From Taeniopygia guttata (Eukaryota; Chordata; Aves; Passeriformes; Estrildidae), in the NCBI RefSeq assembly GCF_048771995.1, contig NC_133026.1, positions 152,451,001 to 152,515,000 of the forward strand: a stretch of DNA of 64,000 nucleotides. The letters run 5' to 3'. Shown here piece by piece: positions 1 through 12,739 of the stretch. The position numbers were made by a program, and so were the translations under genes. Within the stretch, counting starts at the first letter, position 1. Each line of letters opens with the position of its first letter. The notes under the pieces were generated by a model. It made no database searches. It was not told the DNA's origin and saw only the letters and a program-made list of their open reading frames with translations.

Positions 1-128
1 CTGGGGACTTGAAATTGGTAATGCAGTGTGTAGTTGGGATCTGGATTGTGTAAGGAGATGGCCATAACATGTTCAGTGGTGTTAAGTTGTCCTGCAGCTG
101 TTTGATACTAGTTCTAACTTCCTTTCAG

Positions 129-170
129 ATGCTGACAGTTCAAATCTGTGGCGGAGAGTGCCAGTCCTGG
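129..170 (+). other. Exon-like segment a of family-1 unit (42 nt)
   Basis: Preceded by the pyrimidine-rich acceptor CTTCCTTTCAG and followed by donor GTGAGC at 171. Repeated in every unit at the start coordinates listed for the array; four units read ATGG instead of ATGC near its start and one reads ATGCCG. The homologous segment in family 2 begins at 48,568, 49,845 and 51,122, and a diverged one at 52,416. The family-1 copy has a stop (TGA, third codon) in one frame. Splice use is inferred from sequence only. Confidence 0.55.
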
Positions 171-269
171 GTGAGCATCTTCCCATGAGCAGGTCGGTCA
201 TTGTTTGCATTTACAGGGGAATTCTAAATGGTGACTATGTTACAGCGGTGTTTTTGTCTTTATTTTTAG

Positions 270-311
270 GAGATCCTGGCAGATAGCAGCAGTCAAGGCC
301 CATTGTGCTAG
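270..311 (+). other. Exon-like segment b of family-1 unit (42 nt)
   Basis: Acceptor TTTATTTTTAG, donor GTGAGCAG at 312, implied upstream intron of 99 nt. Length is exactly 42 nt in family 1, in all three family-2 cassettes and in the diverged fourth cassette (52,556-52,597), which argues that these boundaries are constrained. In family 1 the last codon of frame 0 is TAG; in family 2 that frame is open. Confidence 0.6.
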
Positions 312-398
312 GTGAGCAGTGGAGAGAAGCTGTTGTTTTTGCTCAGGTTTTGGTTTTTGGTGCGACTGTAAGCATCCGTTCTTGTTTGTGTACTTTAG

Positions 399-451
399 GG
401 AATCCCTTCGGAGTACGCATAGCACCTGTCACCAGCTGGCCAATGGACTGG
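399..451 (+). other. Exon-like segment c of family-1 unit (53 nt)
   Basis: Acceptor GTACTTTAG, weak donor G|GTTTCC. The family-2 homologue (48,834-48,885) is 52 nt, so family 1 has a 1-nt length difference that shifts frame; family-1 frame 0 meets TAG at codon 8. Implied intron b-c is 87 nt. Confidence 0.45.
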
Positions 452-525
452 GTTTCCTGTGCTTTATGAGACCTCTGGAAGTATAGCGGGACCCTGTGAG
501 GAAGCCTTCACATTTTGTTTGTCAG

Positions 526-567
526 GGTCCCACCCTGGTAGCCCAGAGGAGTGGACAAGGAATTGCG
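526..567 (+). other. Exon-like segment d of family-1 unit (42 nt)
   Basis: Acceptor TTTGTCAG, strong donor GCG|GTGAGT at 568. The family-2 homologue (48,960-49,000) is 41 nt with a poor AAG acceptor, so this segment may be skipped there. Implied intron c-d is 74 nt. Confidence 0.5.
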
Positions 568-662
568 GTGAGTCTGGGATGTAGGGAGGAGGAGCGTGGG
601 TACACTCAAGTTTCAGCAATGCCACGTCAGCCCCTCTCCACTTAACCGTGCTGTACCCATAG

Positions 663-723
663 GTGATGCTGTCGGCCTCCAAGCACGCCTGAAGTGTGTG
701 GCCTGGGCACTCTGAGGAGGATG
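663..723 (+). other. Exon-like segment e of family-1 unit (61 nt)
   Basis: Acceptor TACCCATAG, strong donor ATG|GTGAGTAG at 724. All three forward frames contain TGA, so no protein can be read through a family-1 transcript that includes it. This is the main reason for calling family 1 non-coding. The family-2 homologue is longer (81 nt, 49,084-49,164) and open in one frame. Confidence 0.55.
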
Positions 724-803
724 GTGAGTAGCAGATTTACCAGGTTTTGGCCGATGTGCTGTTAAGACTGTGCACTGATGTTTGGTTTTCTTTCTGTGGG
801 CAG

Positions 804-811
804 ACCGAGAG
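804..811 (+). other. Segment f of family-1 unit: strong acceptor, 3-prime end unresolved
   Basis: The acceptor is one of the best in the unit: long pyrimidine run, then GTGGGCAG. The downstream boundary is ambiguous. AG|GTGACA would make an 8-nt microexon; the next plausible GT sites are weak. A longer exon running into the following ~90 nt, with its donor unseen, is equally possible. Confidence 0.35.
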
Positions 812-3800
812 GTGACAGCTGGAACTTAGCAGGCGGGCAGACAGCCTTCTTCTGCAGCCAGCAGGGACTGACATCCCCAGATATGTGCAAGATAAGTGGA
901 GTGTTACGACCTACAGAGGGGATGGAAGCGGGGTGCTGGCTTGGGCCTTTCTAGAAGGGTTTTTTTTGTCTGTTTTGGGGATGGGGATGTCCAAGAAGCG
1001 TTTCCTTAGGCCACCTAAAGGGAAAGTGTCTGTTTTGGTCTCAGTGCTGAGGTTCACAGGGCAGAGCAGTTCCGGTGTGTGTCCTGTCACTTGTCTCTGG
1101 TGCACTGTGTGTTGTTTGGGTCTCTCGGTCCTTTCTTCTCCTCGAGAGCTCTCTCTCCCTGTCACGTCCCCTCGTTTGTCACGTCCTGTCCTATGTCACA
1201 GGTGTCTGCACATATTTGTCCCGGCCATGCTCTGCCCTGCTGCATAGCCTGTAATAGCACAAGTCCTGGGGACTTGAAATTGGTAATGCAGTGTGTAGTT
1301 GGGATCTGGATTGTGTAAGGAGATGGCCATAACATGTTCAGTGGTGTTAAGTTGTCCTGCAGCTGTTTGATACTAGTTCTAACTTCCTTTCAGATGCTGA
1401 CAGTTCAAATCTGTGGCGGAGAGCGCTAGTCCTGGGTGAGCATCTTCCCATGAGCGGGTCGGTCATTGTTTGCATTTACAGGGGAATTCTAAATGGTGAC
1501 TATGTTACAGCGGTGTTTTTGTCTTTATTTTTAGGAGATCCTGGCAGATAGCAGCAGTCAAGGCCCATTGTGCTAGGTGAGCAGTGGAGAGAAGCTGTTG
1601 TTTTTGCTCAGGTTTTGGTTTTTGGTGCGACTGTAAGCATCCGTTCTTGTTTGTGTACTTTAGGGAATCCCTTCGGAGTACGCATAGCACCTGTCACCAG
1701 CTGGCCAATGGACTGGGTTTCCTGTGCTTTATGAGACCTCTGGAAGTATAGCGGGACCCTGTGAGGAAGCCTTCACATTTTGTTTGTCAGGGTCCCACCC
1801 TGGTAGCCCAGAGGAGTGGACAAGGAATTGCGGTGAGTCTGGGATGTAGGGAGGAGGAGCGTGGGTACACTCAAGTTTCAGCAATGCCACGTCAGCCCCT
1901 CTCCACTTAACCGTGCTGTACCCATAGGTGATGCTGTCGGCCTCCAAGCACGCCTGAAGTGTGTGGCCTGGGCACTCTGAGGAGGATGGTGAGTAGCAGA
2001 TTTACCAGGTTTTGGCCGATGTGCTGTTAAGACTGTGCACTGATGTTTGGTTTTCTTTCTGTGGGCAGACCAAGAGGTGACAGCTGGAACTTAGCAGGCG
2101 GGCAGACGGCCTTCTTCTGCAGCCAGCAGGGACTGACATCCCCAGATATGTGCAAGATAAGTGGAGTGTTACGACCTACAGAGGGGATGGACGCGGGGTG
2201 CTGGCTTGGGCCTTTCTAGAAGGGTTTTTTTTGTCTGTTTTGGGGATGGGGATGTCCAAGAAGCGTTTCCTTAGGCCACCTAAAGGGAAAGTGTCTGTTT
2301 TGGTCTCAGTGCTGAGGTTCACAGGGCAGAGCAGTTCCGGTGTGTGTCCTGTCACTTGTCTCTGGTGCGCTCTGTGTTGTTTGGGTCTCTCGGTCCTTTC
2401 TTCTCCTCGAGAGCTCTCTCTCCCTGTCACGTCCGGTCCTGTGTCACGGGTGTCTGCACATATTTGTCCCGGCCATGCTCTGCCCTGCTGCATAGCCTGT
2501 AATAGCACAAGTCCTGGGGACTTGAAATTGGTAATGCAGTGTGTAGTTGGGATCTGGATTGTGTAAGGAGATGGCCATAACATGTTCAGTGGTGTTAAGT
2601 TGTCCTGCAGCTGTTTGATACTAGTTCTAACTTCCTTTCAGATGCTGACAGTTCAAATCTGTGGCGGAGAGCGCCAGTCCTGGGTGAGGATCTTCCCATG
2701 AGCAGGTTGGTCATTGTTTGCATTTACAGGGGAATTCTAAATGGTGACTATGTTACAGCGGTGTTTTTGTCTTTATTTTTAGGAGATCCTGGCAGATAGC
2801 AGCAGTCAAGGCCCATTGTGCTAGGTGAGCAGTGGAGAGAAGCTGTTGTTTTTGCTCAGGTTTCGGTTTTTGGTGCGACTGTAAGCATCCGTTCTTGTTT
2901 GTGTACTTTAGGGAATCCCTTCGGAGTACGCATAGCACCTGTCACCAGCTGGCCAATGGACTGGGTTTCCTGTGCTTTATGAGACCTCTGGAAGTATAGC
3001 GGGACCCTGTGAGGAAGCCTTCACATTTTGTTTGTCAGGGTCCCACCCTGGTAGCCCAGAGGAGTGGACAAGGAATTGCGGTGAGTCTGGGATGTAGGGA
3101 GGAGGAGCGTGGGTACACTCAAGTTTCAGCAATGCCACGTCACCCCCTCTCCACTTAACCGTGCTGTACCCATAGGTGATGCTGTCGGCCTCCAAGCACG
3201 CCTGAAGTGTGTGGCCTGGGCACTCTGAGGAGGATGGTGAGTAGCAGATTTACCAGGTTTTGGCCGATGTGCTGTTAAGACTGTGCACTGATGTTTGGTT
3301 TTCTTTCTGTGGGCAGACCAAGAGGTGACAGCTGGAACTTAGCAGGCGGGCAGACGGCCTTCTTCTGCAGCCAGCAGGGACTGACATCCCCAGATATGTG
3401 CAAGATAAGTGGAGTGTTACGACCTACAGAGGGGATGGACGCGGGGTGCTGGCTTGGGCCTTTCTAGAAGGGTTTTTTTTGTCTGTTTTGGGGATGGGGA
3501 TGTCCAAGAAGCGTTTCCTTAGGCCACCTAAAGGGAAAGTGTCTGTTTTGGTCTCAGTGCTGAGGTTCACAGGGCAGAGCAGTTCCGGTGTGTGTCCTGT
3601 CACTTGTCTCTGGTGCACTCTGTGTTGTTTGGGTCTCTCGGTCCTTTCTTCTCCTCGAGAGCTCTCTCTCCCTGTCACGTCCTGTCCTGTGTCACGGGTG
3701 TCTGCACATATTTGTCCCGGCCATGCTCTGCCCTGCTGCATAGCCTGTAATAGCACAAGTCCTGGGGACTTGAAATTGGTAATGCAGTGTGTAATTGGGA

Positions 3801-5199
3801 TCTGGATTGTGTAAGGAGATGGCCATAACATGTTCAGTGGTGTTAAGTTGTCCTGCAGCTGTTTGATACTAGTTCTAACTTCCTTTCAGATGCTGACAGT
3901 TCAAATCTGTGGCGGAGAGCGCTAGTCCTGGGTGAGCATCTTCCCATGAGCAGGTCGGTCATTGTTTGCATTTACAGGGGAATTCTAAATGGTGACTATG
4001 TTACAGCGGTGTTTTTGTCTTTATTTTTAGGAGATCCTGGCAGATAGCAGCAGTCAAGGCCCATTGTGCTAGGTGAGCAGTGGAGAGAAGCTGTTGTTTT
4101 TGCTCAGGTTTTGGTTTTTGGTGCGACTGTAAGCATCCGTTCTTGTTTGTGTACTTTAGGGAATCCCTTCGGAGTACGCATAGCACCTGTCACCAGCTGG
4201 CCAATGGACTGGGTTTCCTGTGCTTTATGAGACCTCTGGAAGTATAGCGGGACCCTGTGAGGAAGCCTTCACATTTTGTTTGTCAGGGTCCCACCCTGGT
4301 AGCCCAGAGGAGTGGACAAGGAATTGCGGTGAGTCTGGGATGTAGGGAGGAGGAGCGTGGGTACACTCAAGTTTCAGCAATGCCACGTCACCCCCTCTCC
4401 ACTTAACCGTGCTGTACCCATAGGTGATGCTGTCGGCCTCCAAGCACGCCTGAAGTGTGTGGCCTGGGCACTCTGAGGAGGATGGTGAGTAGCAGATTTA
4501 CCAGGTTTTGGCCGATGTGCTGTTAAGACTGTGCACTGATGTTTGGTTTTCTTTCTGTGGGCAGACCAAGAGGTGACAGCTGGAACTTAGCAGGCGGGCA
4601 GACGGCCTTCTTCTGCAGCCAGCAGGGATTGACATCCCCAGATATGTGCAAGATAAGTGGAGTGTTACGACCTACAGAGGGGATGGAAGCGGGGTGCTGG
4701 CTTCGGCCTTTCTAGAAGGGTTTTTTTTTGTCTGTTTTGGGGATGGGGATGTCCAAGAAGCGTTTCCTTAGGCCACCTAAAGGGAAAGTGTCTGTTTTGG
4801 TCTCAGTGCTGAGGTTCACAGGGCAGAGCAGTTCCGGTGTGTGTCCTGTCACTTGTCTCTGGTGCACTCTGTGTTGTTTGGGTCTCTCGGTCCTTTCTTC
4901 TCCTCGAGAGCTCTCTCTCCCTGTCACGTCCTGTCCTGTGTCACGGGTGTCTGCACATATTTGTCCCGGCCATGCTCTGCCCTGCTGCATAGCCTGTAAT
5001 AGCACAAGTCCTGGGGACTTGAAATTGGTAATGCAGTGTGTAGTTGGGATCTGGATTGTGTAAGGAGATGGCCATAACATGTTCAGTGGTGTTAAGTTGT
5101 CCTGCAGCTGTTTGATACTAGTTCTAACTTCCTTTCAGATGGTGACAGTTCAAATCTGTGGCGGAGAGCGCCAGTCCTGGGTGAGCATCTTCCCATGAG

Positions 5200-8100
5200 C
5201 AGGTCGGTCATTGTTTGCATTTACAGGGGAATTCTAAATGGTGACTATGTTACAGCGGTGTTTTTGTCTTTATTTTTAGGAGATCCTGGCAGATAGCAGC
5301 AGTCAAGGCCCATTGTGCTAGGTGAGCAGTGGAGAGAAGCTGTTGTTTTTGCTCAGGTTTTGGTTTTTGGTGCGACTGTAAGCATCCGTTCTTGTTTGTG
5401 TACTTTAGGGAATCCCTTCGGAGTACGCATAGCACCTGTCACCAGCTGGCCAATGGACTGGGTTTCCTGTGCTTTATGAGACCTCTGGAAGTATAGCGGG
5501 ACCCTGTGAGGAAGCCTTCACATTTTGTTTGTCAGGGTCCCACCCTGGTAGCCCAGAGGAGTGGACAAGGAATTGCGGTGAGTCTGGGATGTAGGGAGGA
5601 GGAGCGTGGGTACACTCAAGTTTCAGCAATGCCACGTCACCCCCTCTCCACTTAACCGTGCTGTACCCATAGGTGATGCTGTCGGCCTCCAAGCACGCCT
5701 GAAGTGTGTGGCCTGGGCACTCTGAGGAGGATGGTGAGTAGCAGATTTACCAGGTTTTGGCCGATGTGCTGTTAAGACTGTGCACTGATGTTTGGTTTTC
5801 TTTCTGTGGGCAGACCAAGAGGTGACAGCTGGAACTTAGCAGGCGGGCAGACGGCCTTCTTCTGCAGCCAGCAGGGATTGACATCCCCAGATATGTGCAA
5901 GATAAGTGGAGTGTTACGACCTACAGAGGGGATGGAAGCGGGGTGCTGGCTTCGGCCTTTCTAGAAGGGTTTTTTTTTGTCTGTTTTGGGGATGGGGATG
6001 TCCAAGAAGCGTTTCCTTAGGCCACCTAAAGGGAAAGTGTCTGTTTTGGTCTCAGTGCTGAGGTTCACAGGGCAGAGCAGTTCCGGTGTGTGTCCTGTCA
6101 CTTGTCTCTGGTGCACTCTGTGTTGTTTGGGTCTCTCGGTCCTTTCTTCTCCTCGAGAGCTCTCTCTCCCTGTCACGTCCTGTCCTGTGTCACGGGTGTC
6201 TGCACATATTTGTCCCGGCCATGCTCTGCCCTGCTGCATAGCCTGTAATAGCACAAGTCCTGGGGACTTGAAATTGGTAATGCAGTGTGTAGTTGGGATC
6301 TGGATTGTGTAAGGAGATGGCCATAACATGTTCAGTGGTGTTAAGTTGTCCTGCAGCTGTTTGATACTAGTTCTAACTTCCTTTCAGATGGTGACAGTTC
6401 AAATCTGTGGCGGAGAGCGCCAGTCCTGGGTGAGCATCTTCCCATGAGCAGGTCGGTCATTGTTTGCATTTACAGGGGAATTCTAAATGGTGACTATGTT
6501 ACAGCGGTGTTTTTGTCTTTATTTTTAGGAGATCCTGGCAGATAGCAGCAGTCAAGGCCCATTGTGCTAGGTGAGCAGTGGAGAGAAGCTGTTGTTTTTG
6601 CTCAGGTTTTGGTTTTTGGTGCGACTGTAAGCATCCGTTCTTGTTTGTGTACTTTAGGGAATCCCTTCGGAGTACGCATAGCACCTGTCACCAGCTGGCC
6701 AATGGACTGGGTTTCCTGTGCTTTATGAGACCTCTGGAAGTATAGCGGGACCCTGTGAGGAAGCCTTCACATTTTGTTTGTCAGGGTCCCACCCTGGTAG
6801 CCCAGCGGAGTGGACAAGGAATTGCGGTGAGTCTGGGATGTAGGGAGGAGGAGCGTGGGTACACTCAAGTTTCAGCAATGCCACGTCAGCCCCTCTCCAC
6901 TTAACCGTGCTGTACCCATAGGTGATGCTGTCGGCCTCCAAGCACGCCTGAAGTGTGTGGCCTGGGCACTCTGAGGAGGATGGTGAGTAGCAGATTTACC
7001 AGGTTTTGGCCGATGTGCTGTTAAGACTGTGCACTGATGTTTGGTTTTCTTTCTGTGGGCAGACCAAGAGGTGACAGCTGGAACTTAGCAGGCGGGCAGA
7101 CGGCCTTCTTCTGCAGCCAGCAGGGACTGACATCCCCAGATATGTGCAAGATAAGTGGAGTGTTACGACCTACAGAGGGGATGGAAGCGGGGTGCTGGCT
7201 TGGGCCTTTCTAGAAGGGTTTTTTTTGTCTGTTTTGGGGATGGGGATGTCCAAGAAGCGTTTCCTTAGGCCACCTAAAGGGAAAGTGTCTGTTTTGGTCT
7301 CAGTGCTGAGGTTCACAGGGCAGAGCAGTTCCGGTGTGTGTCCTGTCACTTGTCTCTGGTGCACTCTGTGTTGTTTGGGTCTCTCGGTCCTTTCTTCTCC
7401 TCGAGAGCTCTCTCTCCCTGTCACGTCCTGTCCTGTGTCACGGGTGTCTGCACATATTTGTCCCGGCCATGCTCTGCCCTGCTGCATAGCCTGTAATAGC
7501 ACAAGTCCTGGGGACTTGAAATTGGTAATGCAGTGTGTAGTTGGGATCTGGATTGTGTAAGGAGATGGCCATAACATGTTCAGTGGTGTTAAGTTGTCCT
7601 GCAGCTGTTTGATACTAGTTCTAACTTCCTTTCAGATGCTGACAGTTCAAATCTGTGGCGGAGAGCGCCAGTCCTGGGTGAGGATCTACCCATGAGCAGG
7701 TCGGTCATTGTTTGCATTTACAGGGGAATTCTAAATGGTGACTATGTTACAGCGGTGTTTTTGTCTTTATTTTTAGGAGATCCTGGCAGATAGCAGCAGT
7801 CAAGGCCCATTGTGCTAGGTGAGCAGTGGAGAGAAGCTGTTGTTTTTGCTCAGGTTTCGGTTTTTGGTGCGACTGTAAGCATCCGTTCTTGTTTGTGTAC
7901 TTTAGGGAATCCCTTCGGAGTACGCATAGCACCTGTCACCAGCTGGCCAATGGACTGGGTTTCCTGTGCTTTATGAGACCTCTGGAAGTATAGCGGTACC
8001 CTGTGATGAAGACTAAAAATTTTGTATGTCAGGGTCCCACCCTGGTAGCCCAGCGGAGTGGACAAGGAATTGCGGTGAGTCTGGGATGTAGGGAGGAGGA

Positions 8101-11100
8101 GCGTGGGTACACTCAAGTTTCAGCAATGCCACGTCAGCCCCTCTCCACTTAACCGTGCTGTACCCATAGGTGATGCTGTCGGCCTCCAAGCACGCCTGAA
8201 GTGTGTGGCCTGGGCACTCTGAGGAGGATGGTGAGTAGCAGATTTACCAGGTTTTGGCCGATGTGCTGTTAAGACTGTGCACTGATGTTTGGTTTTCTTT
8301 CTGTGGGCAGACCAAGAGGTGACAGCTGGAACTTAGCAGGCGGGCAGACGGCCTTCTTCTGCAGCCAGCAGGGACTGACATCCCCAGATATGTGCAAGAT
8401 AAGTGGAGTGTTACGACCTACAGAGGGGATGGAAGCGGGGTGCTGGCTTGGGCCTTTCTAGAAGGGTTTTTTTTGTCTGTTTTGGGGATGGGGATGTCCA
8501 AGAAGCGTTTCCTTAGGCCACCTAAAGGGAAAGTGTCTGTTTTGGTCTCAGTGCTGAGGTTCACAGGGCAGAGCAGTTCCGGTGTGTGTCCTGTCACTTG
8601 TCTCTGGTGCACTCTGTGTTGTTTGGGTCTCTCGGTCCTTTCTTCTCCTCGAGAGCTCTCTCTCCCTGTCACGTCCTGTCCTGTGTCACGGGTGTCTGCA
8701 CATATTTGTCCCGGCCATGCTCTGCCCTGCTGCATAGCCTGTAATAGCACAAGTCCTGGGGACTTGAAATTGGTAATGCAGTGTGTAATTGGGATCTGGA
8801 TTGTGTAAGGAGATGGCCATAACATGTTCAGTGGTGTTAAGTTGTCCCGCAGCTGTTTGATACTAGTTCTAACTTCCTTTCAGATGCTGACAGTTCAAAT
8901 CTGTGGCGGAGAGCGCTAGTCCTGGGTGAGCATCTTCCCATGAGCAGGTCGGTCATTGTTTGCATTTACAGGGGAATTCTAAATGGTGACTATGTTACAG
9001 CGGTGTTTTTGTCTTTATTTTTAGGAGATCCTGGCAGATAGCAGCAGTCAAGGCCCATTGTGCTAGGTGAGCAGTGGAGAGAAGCTGTTGTTTTTGCTCA
9101 GGTTTCGGTTTTTGGTGCGACTGTAAGCATCCGTTCTTGTTTGTGTACTTTAGGGAATCCCTTCGGAGTACGCATAGCACCTGTCACCAGCTGGCCAATG
9201 GACTGGGTTTCCTGTGCTTTATGAGATCTCTGGAAGTATAGCGGGACCCTGTGATGAAGCCTTCACATTTTGTTTGTCAGGGTCCCACCCTGGTAGCCCA
9301 GAGGAGTGGACAAGGAATTGCGGTGAGTCTGGGATGTAGGGAGGAGGAGCGTGGGTACACTCAAGTTTCAGCAATGCCACGTCACCCCCTCTCCACTTAA
9401 CCGTGCTGTACCCATAGGTGATGCTGTCGGCCTCCAAGCACGCCTGAAGTGTGTGGCCTGGGCACTCTGAGGAGGATGGTGAGTAGCAGATTTACCAGGT
9501 TTTGGCCGATGTGCTGTTAAGACTGTGCACTGATGTTTGGTTTTCTTTCTGTGGGCAGACCAAGAGGTGACAGCTGGAACTTAGCAGGCGGGCAGACGGC
9601 CTTCTTCTGCAGCCAGCAGGGACTGACATCCCCAGATATGTGCAAGATAAGTGGAGTGTTACGACCTACAGAGGGGATGGAAGCGGGGTGCTGGCTTGGG
9701 CCTTTCTAGAAGGGTTTTTTTTGTCTGTTTTGGGGATGGGGATGTCCAAGAAGCGTTTCCTTAGGCCACCTAAAGGGAAAGTGTCTGTTTTGGTCTCAGT
9801 GCTGAGGTTCACAGGGCAGAGCAGTTCCGGTGTGTGTCCTGTCACTTGTCTCTGGTGCACTCTGTGTTGTTTGGGTCTCTCGGTCCTTTCTTCTCCTCGA
9901 GAGCTCTCTCTCCCTGTCACGTCCCCTCGTTTGTCACGTCCTGTCCTGTGTCACAGGTGTCTGCACATATTTGTCCCGGCCATGCTCTGCCCTGCTGCAT
10001 AGCCTGTAATAGCACAAGTCCTGGGGACTTGAAATTGGTAATGCAGTGTGTAGTTGGGATCTGGATTGTGTAAGGAGATGGCCATAACATGTTCAGTGGT
10101 GTTAAGTTGTCCTGCAGCTGTTTGATACTAGTTCTAACTTCCTTTCAGATGCTGACAGTTCAAATCTGTGGCGGAGAGTGCCAGTCCTGGGTGAGCATCT
10201 TCCCATGAGCAGGTCGGTCATTGTTTGCATTTACAGGGGAATTCTAAATGGTGACTATGTTACAGCGGTGTTTTTGTCTTTATTTTTAGGAGATCCTGGC
10301 AGATAGCAGCAGTCAAGGCCCATTGTGCTAGGTGAGCAGTGGAGAGAAGCTGTTGTTTTTGCTCAGGTTTCGGTTTTTGGTGCGACTGTAAGCATCCGTT
10401 CTTGTTTGTGTACTTTAGGGAATCCCTTCGGAGTACGCATAGCACCTGTCACCAGCTGGCCAATGGACTGGGTTTCCTGTGCTTTATGAGATCTCTGGAA
10501 GTATAGCGGGACCCTGTGATGAAGCCTTCACATTTTGTTTGTCAGGGTCCCACCCTGGTAGCCCAGAGGAGTGGACAAGGAATTGCGGTGAGTCTGGGAT
10601 GTAGGGAGGAGGAGCGTGGGTACACTCAAGTTTCAGCAATGCCACGTCAGCCCCTCTCCACTTAACCGTGCTGTACCCATAGGTGATGCTGTCGGCCTCC
10701 AAGCACGCCTGAAGTGTGTGGCCTGGGCACTCTGAGGAGGATGGTGAGTAGCAGATTTACCAGGTTTTGGCCGATGTGCTGTTAAGACTGTGCACTGATG
10801 TTTGGTTTTCTTTCTGTGGGCAGACCAAGAGGGGACAGCTGGAACTTAGCAGGCGGGCAGACGGCCTTCTTCTGCAGCCAGCAGGGATTGACATCTTCAG
10901 ATATGTGCAAGATAAGTGGAGTGTTACGACCTACAGAGGGGATGGAAGCGGGGTGCTGGCTTGGGCCTTTCTAGAAGGGTTTTTTTTGTCTGTTTTGGGG
11001 ATGGGGATGTCCAAGAAGCGTTTCCTTAGGCCACCTAAAGGGAAAGTGTCTGTTTTGGTCTCAGTGCTGAGGTTCACAGGGCAGAGCAGTTCCGGTGTGT

Positions 11101-12739
11101 GTCCTGTCACTTGTCTCTGGTGCACTCTGTGTTGTTTGGGTCTCTCGGTCCTTTCTTCTCCTCGAGAGCTCTCTCTCCCTGTCACGTCCCCTCGTTTGTC
11201 ACGTCCTGTCCTGTGTCACAGGTGTCTGCACATATTTGTCCCGGCCATGCTCTGCCCTGCTGCATAGCCTGTAATAGCACAAGTCCTGGGGACTTGAAAT
11301 TGGTAATGCAGTGTGTAGTTGGGATCTGGATTGTGTAAGGAGATGGCCATAACATGTTCAGTGGTGTTAAGTTGTCCTGCAGCTGTTTGATACTAGTTCT
11401 AACTTCCTTTCAGATGCTGACAGTTCAAATCTGTGGCGGAGAGTGCCAGTCCTGGGTGAGCATCTTCCCATGAGCAGGTCGGTCATTGTTTGCATTTACA
11501 GGGGAATTCTAAATGGTGACTATGTTACAGCGGTGTTTTTGTCTTTATTTTTAGGAGATCCTGGCAGATAGCAGCAGTCAAGGCCCATTGTGCTAGGTGA
11601 GCAGTGGAGAGAAGCTGTTGTTTTTGCTCAGGTTTCGGTTTTTGGTGCGACCGTAAGCATCCGTTCTTGTTTGTGTACTTTAGGGAATCCCTTCGGAGTA
11701 CGCATAGCACCTGTCACCAGCTGGCCAATGGACTGGGTTTCCTGTGCTTTATGAGACCTCTGGAAGTATAGCGGGACCCTGTGAGGAAGCCTTCACATTT
11801 TGTTTGTCAGGGTCCCACCCTGGTAGCCCAGAGGAGTGGACAAGGAATTGCGGTGAGTCTGGGATGTAGGGAGGAGGAGCGTGGGTACACTCAAGTTTCA
11901 GCAATGCCACGTCAGCCCCTCTCCACTTAACCGTGCTGTACCCATAGGTGATGCTGTCGGCCTCCAAGCACGCCTGAAGTGTGTGGCCTGGGCACTCTGA
12001 GGAGGATGGTGAGTAGCAGATTTACCAGGTTTTGGCCGATGTGCTGTTAAGACTGTGCACTGATGTTTGGTTTTCTTTCTGTGGGCAGACCAAGAGGTGA
12101 CAGCTGGAACTTAGCAGGCGGGCAGACGGCCTTCTTCTGCAGCCAGCAGGGACTGACATCCCCAGATATGTGCAAGATAAGTGGAGTGTTACGACCTACA
12201 GAGGGGATGGAAGCGGGGTGCTGGCTTGGGCCTTTCTAGAAGGGTTTTTTTTGTCTGTTTTGGGGATGGGGATGTCCAAGAAGCGTTTCCTTAGGCCACC
12301 TAAAGGGAAAGTGTCTGTTTTGGTCTCGGTGCTGAGGTTCACAGGGCAGAGCAGTTCCGGTGTGTGTCCTGTCACTTGTCTCTGGTGCGCTCTGTGTTGT
12401 TTGGGTCTCTCGGTCCTTTCTTCTCCTCGAGAGCTCTCTCTCCCTGTCACGTCCCCTCGTTTGTCACGTCCTGTCCTGTGTCACGGGTGTCTGCACATAT
12501 TTGTCCCGGCCATGCTCTGCCCTGCTGCATAGCCTGTAATAGCACAAGTCCTGGGGACTTGAAATTGGTAATGCAGTGTGTAGTTGGGATCTGGATTGTG
12601 TAAGGAGATGGCCATAACATGTTCAGTGGTGTTAAGTTGTCCTGCAGCTGTTTGATACTAGTTCTAACTTCCTTTCAGATGCTGACAGTTCAAATCTGTG
12701 GCGGAGAGTGCCAGTCCTGGGTGAGCATCTTCCCATGAG
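5200..12739 (+). repeat. Higher-order block of six units, copy 1 (7,540 bp)
   Basis: Six consecutive units with lengths 1249-1248-1248-1265-1265-1265 recur immediately afterwards with the same lengths and the same private variants. Examples: the substituted patch at 7,997-8,026, GGGGACAG instead of GGTGACAG in segment f at ~10,832, and TCCCGCAG at ~8,847, all repeated at +7,540. Boundaries are approximate because adjacent units are nearly identical. Confidence 0.9.
7997..8026. other. Clustered-substitution patch in one family-1 unit
   Basis: About eight differences from all neighbouring units fall within 30 bp in the intron just upstream of the segment-d acceptor; the rest of the unit is typical. 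Its copy lies at 15,537-15,566, inside the second six-unit block. Confidence 0.85.

Noticed and set aside
2150..2566. 138-codon + strand frame repeated in many array units (MQDKWSVTTYR start), with an overlapping 135-codon - strand frame
   Set aside because: Length changes between units with the 17-bp and 1-bp indels, the frame runs through predicted intron, and both strands are open over the same DNA. Better explained by repeat copying than by coding selection.
10767..11267. 166-codon frame in two units
   Set aside because: Arises only from a single-base change (GGTGACAG to GGGGACAG) that removes a stop; present only in the duplicated pair and spans a splice acceptor.
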